A stretch of DNA of 64,000 nt from Halobellus sp. MBLA0158 (GTDB lineage: Archaea; Halobacteriota; Halobacteria; Halobacteriales; Haloferacaceae). The stretch is from assembly GCF_041477585.1 (NCBI RefSeq), contig NZ_JBGNYA010000001.1, positions 1,798,001-1,862,000 on the forward strand, written 5' to 3'. Numbering within the stretch: the stretch's first letter is position 1; every line of letters begins with the position of its first letter. Under the pieces are notes generated by a model that saw only the letters and a program-made list of their open reading frames with translations, ran no database searches and was not told the DNA's origin. Made by a program: the position numbers and the translations under genes. Of the stretch, positions 34,511 through 43,611 are shown in pieces.

Positions 34511-35458
34511 TCAGACGATGCGGTTCCACGGCGTCCCGTCGTCGTCGAGGCGCCCGAGGTTCGTCTCGACAAGCTCGGCGATCCGGTCGCCGTACGTGAC
34601 CGCCTGGGCGGCCGCGTGGGGCGTGACGATGACCTCCTCCATCTCCCAGAACGGCGAGTCCGCGGGCAGCGGTTCGTCGTAGAACACGTCGAGGGCCGCG
34701 CCGGCGATGTTGTCGGCCTCCAGCGCGTCCACGAGCGCCTCCTGGTCGACGATCTCGCCGCGGCTGACGTTGACCAGGTAGGCGTCTCCGCGCATCGCGT
34801 CGAGGACGTCGGCGTCGACGAGTCCGCGTGTCGCCTCGGTGAGCGGCGTGGTCAACACGACGAACCGCGCGTCAGCGACGGCTTCTTCGATGCGGGAGGC
34901 GTCGTAGACGCGGTCGAGACCCAGCCCCGAGACGGGGCGGATGTCCACGCCGTCGACGTCCATCCCGAGGACGCCGAGCCGCGTCGCGGCGCTCCCGCCG
35001 AGTTCGCCGAGCCCGACGACGCAGGCGCTGGATCCGCTCACCTCGAATGGTCGGCGCCACGGGAGGCGCTTCCACTCCCGGGCGGCCTGCTTGTCGCGAT
35101 AGCGGTGGAAGCCCTTCGCCAGCGAGAGCACGAGGCCCGTGACGCTCTCGCCGACGAGGTCGCCCGCGACGCCCGTGCTGTTCGTCACCGTGATCCCTCG
35201 CTCCTCGTAGGCGTCCAGCGGGAAGTCCTCGTAGCCCGAGCGGATGTTGTGGACCCACTGGAGGCCCGATTCGAGGAACTCGTCGTGGTGATAGAGCGTG
35301 ACGACCGCATCGAAATCCGCGAGATCGTCGGTCTCACACAGCTCGAACTCGCAATCAGGAAGAGACTCCGAAAGGAGATCGCGGAGGTAGTCGGGCGGAC
35401 ACGGGTGCGTGCCCCAGTCGTGGATGCCGATGCGCTCGATCGACGTGTCTCGGGCCAT
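34511..35458 (-). CDS. D-isomer-specific 2-hydroxyacid dehydrogenase
   Basis: A 315-residue NAD(P)-dependent dehydrogenase. GLGELG (149-154) lies in the Rossmann fold, and the catalytic triad is visible as Arg233 in NVSRGEIVD, Glu262 in DEPLP and His281 in TPHAAA. The family reduces or oxidises 2-oxo acids such as glyoxylate, hydroxypyruvate and phosphoglycerate; residues for one substrate cannot be singled out. No ACT domain is present, so it is not a full SerA. It lies downstream of the E3 gene on the same strand, 67 nt away. Confidence 0.9.
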   Translation of the reverse strand: MARDTSIERIGIHDWGTHPCPPDYLRDLLSESLPDCEFELCETDDLADFDAVVTLYHHDEFLESGLQWVHNIRSGYEDFPLDAYEERGITVTNSTGVAGDLVGESVTGLVLSLAKGFHRYRDKQAAREWKRLPWRRPFEVSGSSACVVGLGELGGSAATRLGVLGMDVDGVDIRPVSGLGLDRVYDASRIEEAVADARFVVLTTPLTEATRGLVDADVLDAMRGDAYLVNVSRGEIVDQEALVDALEADNIAGAALDVFYDEPLPADSPFWEMEEVIVTPHAAAQAVTYGDRIAELVETNLGRLDDDGTPWNRIV

Positions 35459-35525
35459 ACCCCAGCCACCGCACGACGGAAAATAGTTCCTTGGTTCGGG
35501 GACGCCGACGATCGGCGTCGGACGC

Positions 35526-36950
35526 TCAGCGGTTCAGCGTGTGGATCGCCTGGCCCTGCGCGTTCTCGGCGGCCTCCATCACGGCCTCGGCGAGCGTCGG
35601 ATGCGTGTGGACCGTGCCGGCGACGTCTTCGAGCGTCGCGCTCATCTCGACGGCGAGGGCGACCTCCGCGACGAGCTCGGAGGCGTTGGGACCGACGAGC
35701 TGGCCGCCCAGGACGATGCCGCTCGCCTCGTCGGCGACCACCCGGACGAAGCCCTCGGACTCGTTCATCGAGAGCGCGCGGCCGCTGGCCCGTAGCGGCA
35801 TCTCGCCGACCACGGGCTCGAAGCCCTCTGCTTCGGCCTCCGCCTCGGTCAGCCCGACCGTCGCGATCTCGGGATCTGTAAACACCGCGGCGGGGATCGC
35901 CTGCTGGTCGAGCGCGTCCGGCTCGCCCGCGGCGACCTCGGCGGCGACGATGCCCTCGGCGCTGGCCGCGTGCGCGAGCATCGGCTCGCCCGCCACGTCG
36001 CCGATCGCGAAGACGTTCTCGACGTCGGTCCGGGCGCGGTCGTCGGTCTCGATGAAGCCGTTCTCGTTCGGCTCCAGGCCGATCGACTCCAGTTCGAGCG
36101 TGTCGGTGACGGGCTGGCGCCCGACCGCGACGAGGACGGCGTCGCCGGCGTACTCCGACACCTCGCCGTCTTCGGTCTCGGTCGAGACGACCACGCCGTC
36201 GCCCGCCTCCTCCCAGCCGGTCGCGCCCTCGCCGAAGTGGAACTCGACGCCGAGGTCCTCGGCGCGCGAGCGGACGATCCGCTTGATGTCGTCCTCGTAC
36301 ATCGGCAGCACGTCGTCCAGCATCTCGACGACGGTCACGTCGGTCCCGAGCTTCGCGAGCATCGTCGATAGCTCCATCCCGATGTAGCCCGCGCCGACGA
36401 CGACGAGGCTGTCCGGGACCGACTCCATCTGGAGGAGTTCCGCCGAGGAGAGCACGGGGTCGTCGTCGAAGTCGAAGCCGGGAATCTGGAGGGGCCGCGA
36501 CCCGGTCGCGATGATCGCCTGGTCGAACTCGACGGTCTCCATACCCTGCCCCTCGCCGCCGTGGGCGATCCGCGCGGTGTGTTCGTCCTCGAAGGCGGCC
36601 GTGCCCTCCAGGAGCGCGACGCCGTTGGCCTTACAGAGTTTCTCGACGCCGCTCGTGAGTTGGTCGACGACGCCGGACTTCCACTCCTGCATCTGGCGCA
36701 TATCCACGGCGGGGTCGGCGTGGATGCCCAGTTCCTCGGCGTTCGCGGCCTCGTGTGCGACGTCGGCGCCGTGGATGAACGCCTTCGAGGGGATGCAGCC
36801 GCGGTTGAGACAGGTGCCGCCGTAGGCGTCCTTCTCGACGAGGGTCGTGTCCAGTCCGAGCTGTGCGCCGCGGATCGCGGCGACGTACCCGCCCGGTCCC
36901 GCACCGATGACGAGGAGGTCCGTCGCCGTCGCGATGTCGCCCATTACCAT
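35526..36950 (-). CDS. lpdA: Dihydrolipoyl dehydrogenase (E3)
   Basis: A 474-residue flavoprotein disulfide reductase. DLLVIGAGPGGYVAAIRGAQLG binds FAD, GGTCLNRGCIPSKAF has the redox-active Cys pair, VVVGAGYIGMELSTMLAKLG binds NAD, and VHTHPTLAEAVMEAAE near the C-terminus has the catalytic His-Glu. It reoxidises lipoamide of the 2-oxoacid dehydrogenase complex. It is the last gene of the E1-E2-E3 set, 69 nt after E2. Two ATGs (36950 and 36944) are possible; a third upstream start is less likely. Confidence 0.95.
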   Translation of the reverse strand: MVMGDIATATDLLVIGAGPGGYVAAIRGAQLGLDTTLVEKDAYGGTCLNRGCIPSKAFIHGADVAHEAANAEELGIHADPAVDMRQMQEWKSGVVDQLTSGVEKLCKANGVALLEGTAAFEDEHTARIAHGGEGQGMETVEFDQAIIATGSRPLQIPGFDFDDDPVLSSAELLQMESVPDSLVVVGAGYIGMELSTMLAKLGTDVTVVEMLDDVLPMYEDDIKRIVRSRAEDLGVEFHFGEGATGWEEAGDGVVVSTETEDGEVSEYAGDAVLVAVGRQPVTDTLELESIGLEPNENGFIETDDRARTDVENVFAIGDVAGEPMLAHAASAEGIVAAEVAAGEPDALDQQAIPAAVFTDPEIATVGLTEAEAEAEGFEPVVGEMPLRASGRALSMNESEGFVRVVADEASGIVLGGQLVGPNASELVAEVALAVEMSATLEDVAGTVHTHPTLAEAVMEAAENAQGQAIHTLNR

Positions 36951-37019
36951 ACCCGACTCCTCTCGGCCGCGAATCAAAAAGCCATCCGTCTGCGGTCGGG
37001 CGCCGGGGGAGATCCGGGC

Positions 37020-38732
37020 CTACTCCAGGAGGAGCCGCGTCGGGTCCGCCAGCAGTTCCTTCACGCGGTTCGAGAACCGCGCGGCGTCGGCGCCGTCGAC
37101 GAGGCGGTGATCGACCGACATCGAGAATCGCATCGTGGTCCGCGCGACGACCTCGTCGTCGACGACCCACGGGCGCTTCTTGATCGGGCCCATCGCGAAG
37201 ATGGCGGCCTCGGGGTGATTGATGATCGGCGAGGAGTACTCGCCGCCGATGACGCCGATGTTCGTGATGGTGAACGTCCCGCCCTGCATCTCCTCGGGCT
37301 TGATCTTCCGATTTCGGGCCCGCGTCGCGAGGTCGTCGATCTCGCGGGCCAGCTGCTTGAGCCCCTTCTCGTCGGCGTCGTCGACGACGGGGACCATCAG
37401 CCCGGCGTCGGTCGCGACCGCGATGCCGACGTTGTACTCGTCGTGGAGGACGATCTCTTCGGCCTCCTCGTCGAGGCTGGCGTTGAGGTACGGGTACTCC
37501 TTGAGCGCCGCGGTGATCGCCTTCACGACGAGCGGGAGGTAGGTGAGCTTCACGTCCTCGCCGGCGGCCGCGTCGAGTTCCTCGCGCAGCGAGACCAGAT
37601 CGGTCGCGTCGAACTCGTCGTGGTGGGAGACGTGCGGCGCGGTGTACTTCGACTGGGCCATCTGCTCGCCGATCGTCCGCCGGACGCCGCGGTAGGGGAC
37701 ACGCTCGCCGGGGCGGTCCGAGAGGTCCGCCTCGCCGCCCCCGCTCGCGACGTCGGCCGAGGTATCCGCTTCCGCCGTCGACGCCGCGGTCGTCGCGTCC
37801 GCTTCGGATTCGGTCGTCGCCGACGCGTCGGCGACCGATTCAGCCGCGCCCTCGGCCGCCGCTTCCCCCCCGCGCTCGGCGAAGGCCCGGACGTCCTCGG
37901 GCGTCACGAACGGCTCGCCCTCCCGCTCCTCGCTGGCGGGCACGGCGTTCAGATCGACGCCGAGTTCCTCGGCCAGGCGCCGCGTGGCCGGCATCGCCAG
38001 CGTCCGCTCGCGGTCGGCGCTCTCGCTCGTGACGGCGACCGGCGCTCCGCCGGCTCGTCCCTCGTCGCTCCCGACGACGCCGTCTGTTGTCTGCGCGACG
38101 CTCGCCGCGTCGGCGCCCGATTCGGCCGCGCTCGCTCCGGCCGTCGCCGCTGTCCCGCTCGCTTCGGCCTCGCCCTCGGCGTGCGCTCGAACGTCCGACG
38201 CGGTCACGCGACCGCCCGGCCCGGTGCCCTCGACGCGGCCGATGTCGACGCCGAGCTCCCGGGCGAGCGAGCGCGTGCTCGGGGACGCGAACACGCGGCC
38301 GCTCGGGACAGAGGGCTCCTCGTCCCCGGCGGTCGATTCCGGTTCCGCGTCCGCGGCTGTTTGTGCGTCTGCCTCCGCGGCGGCGTCACCGCCTGCGGAT
38401 TCGGCCGTCTCGTCGGCGTCTGTCGTCGACGACTCGGCCGCCGCTTCGGCCTCGCTCTCGGCGTCGGCGGTCCCGGCCGCTCCCTCGCCCTCGTCGACCT
38501 CGAAGGTCACGAACGTCGCGTCGACGGGGACGGTCTCGCCCTCGTCGTAGTGGAGTTCGGTCACGACCCCGTCGTACCGGCTCGGGATCTCTACGAGCGC
38601 CTTGTCGGTCTCGACCTCGGCGATGACCTGGTCTTCCTCGACGGCGTCTCCGGCCGCGACGAGCCAGGAGACGAGTTCGCCCTCGGCGATCCCCTCGCCG
38701 AGGTCCGGCAACTCGAAGGTGCGTTCTACCAT
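37020..38732 (-). CDS. Dihydrolipoamide acyltransferase (E2) with two peripheral-subunit-binding domains
   Basis: A 570-residue E2. Residues 1-79 are a lipoyl domain with Lys44 in ETDKALVEI. Two separate E3-binding domains follow: about 147-184 (SPSTRSLARELGVDIGRVEGTG) and about 246-286 (MPATRRLAEELGVDLNAV). Linkers between them are Ala, Asp and Glu rich. The catalytic core (about 340-570) ends with SVDHRLVDGADAARFS, where His542 and Asp546 are catalytic. The second binding domain lacks the typical GPGGRV turn. The acyl substrate cannot be told from sequence. Confidence 0.95.
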   Translation of the reverse strand: MVERTFELPDLGEGIAEGELVSWLVAAGDAVEEDQVIAEVETDKALVEIPSRYDGVVTELHYDEGETVPVDATFVTFEVDEGEGAAGTADAESEAEAAAESSTTDADETAESAGGDAAAEADAQTAADAEPESTAGDEEPSVPSGRVFASPSTRSLARELGVDIGRVEGTGPGGRVTASDVRAHAEGEAEASGTAATAGASAAESGADAASVAQTTDGVVGSDEGRAGGAPVAVTSESADRERTLAMPATRRLAEELGVDLNAVPASEEREGEPFVTPEDVRAFAERGGEAAAEGAAESVADASATTESEADATTAASTAEADTSADVASGGGEADLSDRPGERVPYRGVRRTIGEQMAQSKYTAPHVSHHDEFDATDLVSLREELDAAAGEDVKLTYLPLVVKAITAALKEYPYLNASLDEEAEEIVLHDEYNVGIAVATDAGLMVPVVDDADEKGLKQLAREIDDLATRARNRKIKPEEMQGGTFTITNIGVIGGEYSSPIINHPEAAIFAMGPIKKRPWVVDDEVVARTTMRFSMSVDHRLVDGADAARFSNRVKELLADPTRLLLE

Positions 38733-38792
38733 ACCGACCGGTCGACGCACAACCCTTTCAGTATTTCCCTGCGGTGTCGGACGGGGAGAAGC

Positions 38793-39764
38793 TCAGTCCG
38801 ACAGCGCCCGCTCGATCCCGTCGCGGATCCGCGGCGGGTGCGGGAGGTAGAAGTCCTCCATCGAGAGCAGCGGGACCTGGGTGTCGAAGCCGGCCACGCG
38901 CTCGATCGGCGCCTCCAGGTACATCAGCGCCTCGTCGTTGATCCGCGCGACGAGCTCGCTCCCGACGCCGAGCGTCCGCGGGCCCTCGTGGACGACGACG
39001 CAGCGGCCGGTCTTCTTCACCGACTCCGCGACCGTCTCGGTGTCCATCGGCGAGATCGTCCGGAGGTCGATCACCTCGGCGTCGACGTCGCTGTCGTCGA
39101 CCGCCTCCAGCGTCGGCGGCATCATCGCGCCCCAGCCGACGACGGTGACGTCCGCGCCCTCGCGGCGGACCGCCGCCTCGCCCAGCGGCACCTCGTGGTC
39201 GCCCTCGGGGATCTCCTCGCGCACGGAGCGGTAGATCCGCTTGGGCTCCATAAACAGCACCGGGTCGGGGTCGCGGATCGACGCCGTGAGCAGGCCCTTC
39301 GTGTCCGCGGGCGTGCTCGGCACGACCACCTTGAGCCCGGGGATGTGGGCGTAAGCGCCCTCCAGGCTCTCGGAGTGGTGTTCGAGCGCGCGGACGCCCG
39401 CGCCGTACGGCGTCCGTACCACCATCGGGGCGGTGAGTTCGCCGCGGGTCCGCCAGCGGATCCGGCTGGCGTTCGTGACGAGCTGGTCGAACGCCGGCGG
39501 GAGAAAGCCCGAGAACTGGATCTCCGCGACCGGACGGTAGCCGTACATCGCCATCCCGGTCGCGCCGCCGACGATCGCGATCTCCGACAGCGGCGTGTCG
39601 ACGACGCGGTCGCTCCCGAACTCCTCGAGGAGGTCGTCGGTGGCGCGGAAGACGCCGCCGCTCTCGGCGACGTCCTCGCCGAAGACGACCACCCGGTCGT
39701 CGCGTTCCATCTCCCCGTGCAGTGCGTCGTTGACCGCCTGAACGATTGTTGCCTGCATCGTCAT
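38793..39764 (-). CDS. 2-Oxoacid dehydrogenase E1 beta subunit
   Basis: A 323-residue transketolase-like subunit. VVVFGEDVAESGGVFRATDDL near the N-terminus and DTPLSEIAIVGGATGMAMYG are E1beta marks; RTPYGAGVRALEHHSESLEG in the middle forms the active-site loop with the His pair; VIDLRTISPMDTETV and VVVHEGP follow in the C-terminal domain. It overlaps the E1alpha stop by 4 nt (ATGA), so both subunits are made together. Pyruvate, branched-chain 2-oxo acids or another 2-oxo acid could be the substrate. Confidence 0.93.
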   Translation of the reverse strand: MTMQATIVQAVNDALHGEMERDDRVVVFGEDVAESGGVFRATDDLLEEFGSDRVVDTPLSEIAIVGGATGMAMYGYRPVAEIQFSGFLPPAFDQLVTNASRIRWRTRGELTAPMVVRTPYGAGVRALEHHSESLEGAYAHIPGLKVVVPSTPADTKGLLTASIRDPDPVLFMEPKRIYRSVREEIPEGDHEVPLGEAAVRREGADVTVVGWGAMMPPTLEAVDDSDVDAEVIDLRTISPMDTETVAESVKKTGRCVVVHEGPRTLGVGSELVARINDEALMYLEAPIERVAGFDTQVPLLSMEDFYLPHPPRIRDGIERALSD

Positions 39765-40927
39765 CCCTTGGGCCGCTGTTCGATGTGGTCGTACATCTCG
39801 GGTCGCTTTTCTAGCAACGCCTCGAACGCCTCCTGCTGCCGGGACAGCTCCGGCGGGAGCTCCTCGTAGACGTGCGCGAAGATCTCGGCGACCTGCCGCT
39901 CAGCCATCTCGTTGGCCGCCGCCAGCGCCGCGTCGAACTCGGCTTCGATGTCCTCGACGATGGCGTCGTGGTCGATCTGGGACCACAGCCCCTCCGACTT
40001 CAGGAAGGAGCGGTAGCGCTCGATGGGGTCGTTTTCCTCCCAGGCTCGGACCTCCTCGTCCTCGCGGTAGCGCGTCGGATCGTCGCTCGTGGTGTGGGCG
40101 TCCAGCCGGTAGGTGACCGACTCGACGAACACGGGCGTGCCGTTCTTCACCCGCTCGCGGGCGGTCTGGACCGCGTCGTAGACCGCGAGGACGTCCTGGC
40201 CGTCGACCCGGATCGCGTCGATGCCGTACGCCAGCGCCTTCTGCGCGAGCGTCTTCGCGCCGGTCTGTTCGTCGACCGGCATCGAGATCGCGTACTGATT
40301 GTTCTGGCAGAAGAACAGCGCCGGCAGCGAGAGCGCGCCCGCGAGGTTGATGCCCTCGTGGGCCGCGCCGGTGCTCGTCGCCCCGTCGCCGATGTACGCG
40401 GTCGCGACGGCGTCGGCGTCGTCCAGCTGCATCCCCCACGCCAGTCCGGCGACCAGGGGGACGTGCGAGCCGATCGAGATCGCGATCTGGGAGTTCTGCT
40501 TCGCGAACGCCTGCTGGCCCTCTTCGATCCCGCGCCAAAAGCGGATCATGTCGTCCATCGACGCGCCGCGCATAAACATCGGCGTCCACGCGCGGCCGAC
40601 GTACAGCCAGTCCTGCGGTTCCAGCGTGAACGCGCTCCCGATGATGCTCGCTTCCTGTCCGCGGGTCGAGCCGAAGGTGCCCAGCTCGCCGCGGCGCTGG
40701 ATGTTCACCATCCGGCGGGAAAACACCCGATCGGTCACCATCCAGCGGTAGAGGTCGCACAGTTCCTCCTCGGAGAGGTCGGGGACCACCTCGGGGTCGT
40801 AGGACCCGTCGGGCTCGACGATCTGGTGGGTGGGCACCGCGAGGTCCGCCTGGCTCAGGACCGCCACCTCTCCGTCGCCGTTGCCGACAGCCGACGGTAC
40901 TCGCCTGTCTGATGCTCTGTCGCTCAT
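39761..40927 (-). CDS. 2-Oxoacid dehydrogenase E1 alpha subunit
   Basis: A 388-residue thiamine diphosphate enzyme. The TPP motif runs from GDG (180-182) to NN (209-210), and TFGSTRGQEASIIG and VTYRLDAHTTSDDPTRYR are E1alpha marks, the last containing the phosphorylation-loop region. It oxidatively decarboxylates a 2-oxo acid and passes the acyl group to E2. The ATG at 40927 is chosen; a longer Arg-rich in-frame extension is not credible. It is first in a four-gene operon and divergent from a UspA gene. Confidence 0.93.
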   Translation of the reverse strand: MSDRASDRRVPSAVGNGDGEVAVLSQADLAVPTHQIVEPDGSYDPEVVPDLSEEELCDLYRWMVTDRVFSRRMVNIQRRGELGTFGSTRGQEASIIGSAFTLEPQDWLYVGRAWTPMFMRGASMDDMIRFWRGIEEGQQAFAKQNSQIAISIGSHVPLVAGLAWGMQLDDADAVATAYIGDGATSTGAAHEGINLAGALSLPALFFCQNNQYAISMPVDEQTGAKTLAQKALAYGIDAIRVDGQDVLAVYDAVQTARERVKNGTPVFVESVTYRLDAHTTSDDPTRYREDEEVRAWEENDPIERYRSFLKSEGLWSQIDHDAIVEDIEAEFDAALAAANEMAERQVAEIFAHVYEELPPELSRQQEAFEALLEKRPEMYDHIEQRPKG

Positions 40928-41065
40928 TCGACGGCGGATGTGTTTCGTGGGCCCGGTAATAAAATCGCGGGTGCGCGGTCGCCGGCGTCGGTGCCACCGC
41001 CGGCGGTATCCGCGCGCGCGGAATCGGCACCACGATTTATGTGGACCCGCTCGGAGTATCCGGAT

Positions 41066-41566
41066 ATGACGATACTGACAGCGGTCGACGGCGAGACGAC
41101 CCCGAGCGAGGCTGTCGAGCGGGGCGCGGAGTTGGCGGCGGCGCTCGGCGTCGAACACGTCGTGCTCCACGTGATGCCGCAGGACGTCTTCGAGGAGTTC
41201 CGGTCGGCCGCCGGCGGCTCGTCGAGCCGGTCAATCACGACGCCGGCCTCCTACGGGGGTGGCGACGCCCGGCCGCACCAGGAAGTCGACGAGTACACGA
41301 TCGAGGACGGAGAGCGCCACGCGACCGGCGTCGCCCGCGACGTCGTCCGCGGAACCCTCGACGACCCCGCCGACACGGTCTTGATGGGTCGCGTCGGCGA
41401 GCCCGTCGAGGAGATCCTGGCCGAGGCGGACCGGCGCGAGGCCGACTACCTCGTCATCGGCGGGCGGAAGCGCTCGCCCACGGGGAAGGCCCTCTTCGGG
41501 AGCAAGACCCAGTCGATCCTGCTCTCGGCCGATCGCCCCGTGGTCGCCGTGATGGCTGTGGAGTGA
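41066..41566 (+). CDS. Universal stress protein (UspA family)
   Basis: A 166-residue UspA protein. It begins MTILTAVDGETTPSEAVERGAELAAALG, and ends with the nucleotide loop region DYLVIGGRKRSPTGKALFGSKTQSILLSADRPVVAVM, close to the G-2x-G-9x-G-S/T pattern of ATP-binding members. An insertion rich in Ser, Gly and Glu lies about 48-75. A TATA-like tttatg lies about 28 nt upstream, consistent with a leaderless transcript. Role: stress response, details unknown. Confidence 0.9.
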   Translation: MTILTAVDGETTPSEAVERGAELAAALGVEHVVLHVMPQDVFEEFRSAAGGSSSRSITTPASYGGGDARPHQEVDEYTIEDGERHATGVARDVVRGTLDDPADTVLMGRVGEPVEEILAEADRREADYLVIGGRKRSPTGKALFGSKTQSILLSADRPVVAVMAVE

Positions 41567-41669
41567 TCACCGGACGCGCGGCGTTGCTCTCCGTTCCCCG
41601 TTCGGTATCTGCTGCAGAGTTAGACATAGATTTTTGTCGGATAATGATCAATCACCGGGACAGATCCCA

Positions 41670-42764
41670 ATGAGAATCACTGACGTAAGCGCCAACGCGT
41701 ACGAGATCCCCGTGCAGCTTCCGTTACTCGACTCCACAGAAGATACTGCTGTCGTGTTCGCGACGGTGGAGACCGCCGACGGCGTCGTTGGCTACGGCGA
41801 GACAGGCTATCTTAATCCCCGCGCAACGGCGGATTTCATCAACAATGAGATAGCCGAGGAAATCGTGGGGATGGACCCACGCGAGACCAATCGGATATGG
41901 GATACCCTCTACGAGAAGTACAACCCCCGCTCCCAGACTGGTGTTTGGAGCACCGCCGTGAGCGCGGTTGACATCGCTCTTTGGGATATCAAAGGGAAGC
42001 ACTACGGCGAACCCGTGTGGCGTCTTCTCGGCGGCGCGCGATCGGAAGTCCCTGCCTACGTCACCTTCGGATTCGCCGACTACGATATTGAACAGCTCCG
42101 GACCGCCGCGGAAAACCTCGTTGACAACGGCGCCGAACGGTTGAAGATGGTGGTTGCCGCCACCGAAAGCGCGACGCCACGGACCGACGCTGACCGCGTT
42201 CGCGCGGTCCGCGAGGCTGCGGGCGATGACGTCGAGCTGATGATAGATGCAAACTACGGATACTCTCTGCCAGAAGCGCTGGAGCTCAGCAACCGGATTG
42301 AGGACCAGCACATCGCTTGGTTCGAAGAGCCGGTCTACGGCAACGATGTCGACCTCCTATCGACGCTCCGGGAACGGACTCGGATCCCGATCGCTGCCGG
42401 ACAGAACGAGGGCCACGCGTTCCGACACCGGGACCTGATCGAAGGCGGCGCTGTCGACATCAGTCACCCGAACGTCGCCTTCGTGGGTGGATTCACTGAG
42501 GCGCGGAGGGTTGCGGGGATCGCGAAGGCCAACAACGTGCGCGTCGCCAACGGAGGCGGCTGGCCGTTCCAGAATATGCACCTGCAGGGTGGTGTCTCCA
42601 ACGGATGCCGCGTCGAGTTCCACGTCCCGGTATGGGAGGCAAACAAGCGGCTCTACGAGTCGCTCCCGGAACCCGAGGGTGGAACGGTCTCGCTTCCTGA
42701 GCGGCCCGGACTCGGGCTGCACCCAGATGAGGAGGCGCTTGAGAGCCTCGATACACTCGACTGA
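41670..42764 (+). CDS. Enolase-superfamily (mandelate racemase/muconate lactonizing type) protein with altered catalytic residues
   Basis: A 364-residue protein with the capping domain and the TIM barrel of the family. Metal ligands are visible as Asp193 (DANYG), Glu219 (EEPVYG) and Glu247 (GQNEGH). The usual KxK motif reads LKMV, so Lys159 is kept and the second Lys is Val161. The later QPD position reads HPN (Asn268), and the SSH position near 294 reads ANGGG. The normal acid/base set of mandelate racemase is thus missing. It opens a cluster with the TctCBA transporter, so an organic or sugar acid substrate is plausible. The ATG 41670 is supported by a following MRITDV, the usual start. Confidence 0.85.
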   Translation: MRITDVSANAYEIPVQLPLLDSTEDTAVVFATVETADGVVGYGETGYLNPRATADFINNEIAEEIVGMDPRETNRIWDTLYEKYNPRSQTGVWSTAVSAVDIALWDIKGKHYGEPVWRLLGGARSEVPAYVTFGFADYDIEQLRTAAENLVDNGAERLKMVVAATESATPRTDADRVRAVREAAGDDVELMIDANYGYSLPEALELSNRIEDQHIAWFEEPVYGNDVDLLSTLRERTRIPIAAGQNEGHAFRHRDLIEGGAVDISHPNVAFVGGFTEARRVAGIAKANNVRVANGGGWPFQNMHLQGGVSNGCRVEFHVPVWEANKRLYESLPEPEGGTVSLPERPGLGLHPDEEALESLDTLD

Positions 42765-42818
42765 GCTGTTCTGGTCAGCGTAACTCTTTACTATCATCTG
42801 CGACCTTCGCTAACAATA

Positions 42819-43565
42819 ATGTCTGAGTCGATCAGATCGGACGAGATGGTGAAGTTCCTCTGTTACGATGAGTTCTACGGAGAGATCCCGGAGCCGCGGC
42901 CGGCGAATCGCGAAGTCCCGAAGTGGTTCAGAGAAATGGACAACACTTTCGGCGACGGTAAGTCGACAGTGACGCAATGTCGGCCGTTCTTGGACGCGAT
43001 GACCCTCGGTTGGATCGTCCCCCTGGCCGACCATGTGCGGGTGGAAGCTGACGAGGACGGTACGATCAACTTCCGCTGGAATTTCGATATCCCGTTGCTC
43101 CACCGTCAGGAAGAGGGAGTGATGAGCGACGAGTCTCCATTCGGAGGAGTGTCTATCTTTCAGTGGCTCAGTCCGTGGCGGATTCAGGTTCCCGAAAACC
43201 ATAGTGTACTCGTAACTGCGCCGATGAATCGGCGAGAACCTCGTTTTAGCGTTTTCTCCGGAGTCATTGATGCCGATCAGGGATTTTTCAACCTCAACTG
43301 TCCCTTCATTTGGGAGCAGATTCCCTACGACGGGTGGGTCAAGAAGGGAACGCCGATTGTACAGGTGATTCCCTTCAACCGCGACGGGATCGTCTCCGAC
43401 GGAGAGATCAGGAGTATGAATCCCGACGAGGAGAAAATTGCCGAAAAAGAGGACCAGCAAAAAATCGAACAGCCTTCCCGGTACAAGAACGAGAAGTGGG
43501 TTCCGAAGCGCGGTTCGCGCGTGGTCGCCGAGAAGCTAGATGACGGAAAAGGATCTGGGGAATAG
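42819..43565 (+). CDS. DUF6065-like protein
   Basis: A 248-residue soluble protein. VKFLCYDEFYGEIPEPRPANREVPKWFREM, then CRPFLDAMTLGWIVPLADHVRVE, then FQWLSPWRIQVPENHSVLVTAPMN and a late GTPIVQVIPFNRD agree with the DUF6065 family as I remember it, which is known from phage and bacterial genomes and has no known function. It has many aromatic residues and two cysteines, no membrane part. It lies 54 nt after the enolase-like gene, with its own weak TATA-like site (tttacta), and ends before a T-rich stretch. Codon use is less GC-biased than the neighbours. Confidence 0.6.
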   Translation: MSESIRSDEMVKFLCYDEFYGEIPEPRPANREVPKWFREMDNTFGDGKSTVTQCRPFLDAMTLGWIVPLADHVRVEADEDGTINFRWNFDIPLLHRQEEGVMSDESPFGGVSIFQWLSPWRIQVPENHSVLVTAPMNRREPRFSVFSGVIDADQGFFNLNCPFIWEQIPYDGWVKKGTPIVQVIPFNRDGIVSDGEIRSMNPDEEKIAEKEDQQKIEQPSRYKNEKWVPKRGSRVVAEKLDDGKGSGE

Positions 43566-43611
43566 GGTGCCAACATACTGCCTAACGGAATAATACCTAA
43601 TTTTATCACGA

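Noticed and set aside
36561-39869. 1102-codon plus-strand frame over the E3-E2-E1 genes
   Set aside because: The composition (Asp, Arg, Val, Gly) is typical of antisense frames in haloarchaea, and three well-recognised genes lie on the other strand.
41634-41669. Earlier start for the enolase-superfamily gene
   Set aside because: The extra 12 residues do not fit the family start, and MRITDV at 41670 is the normal beginning.
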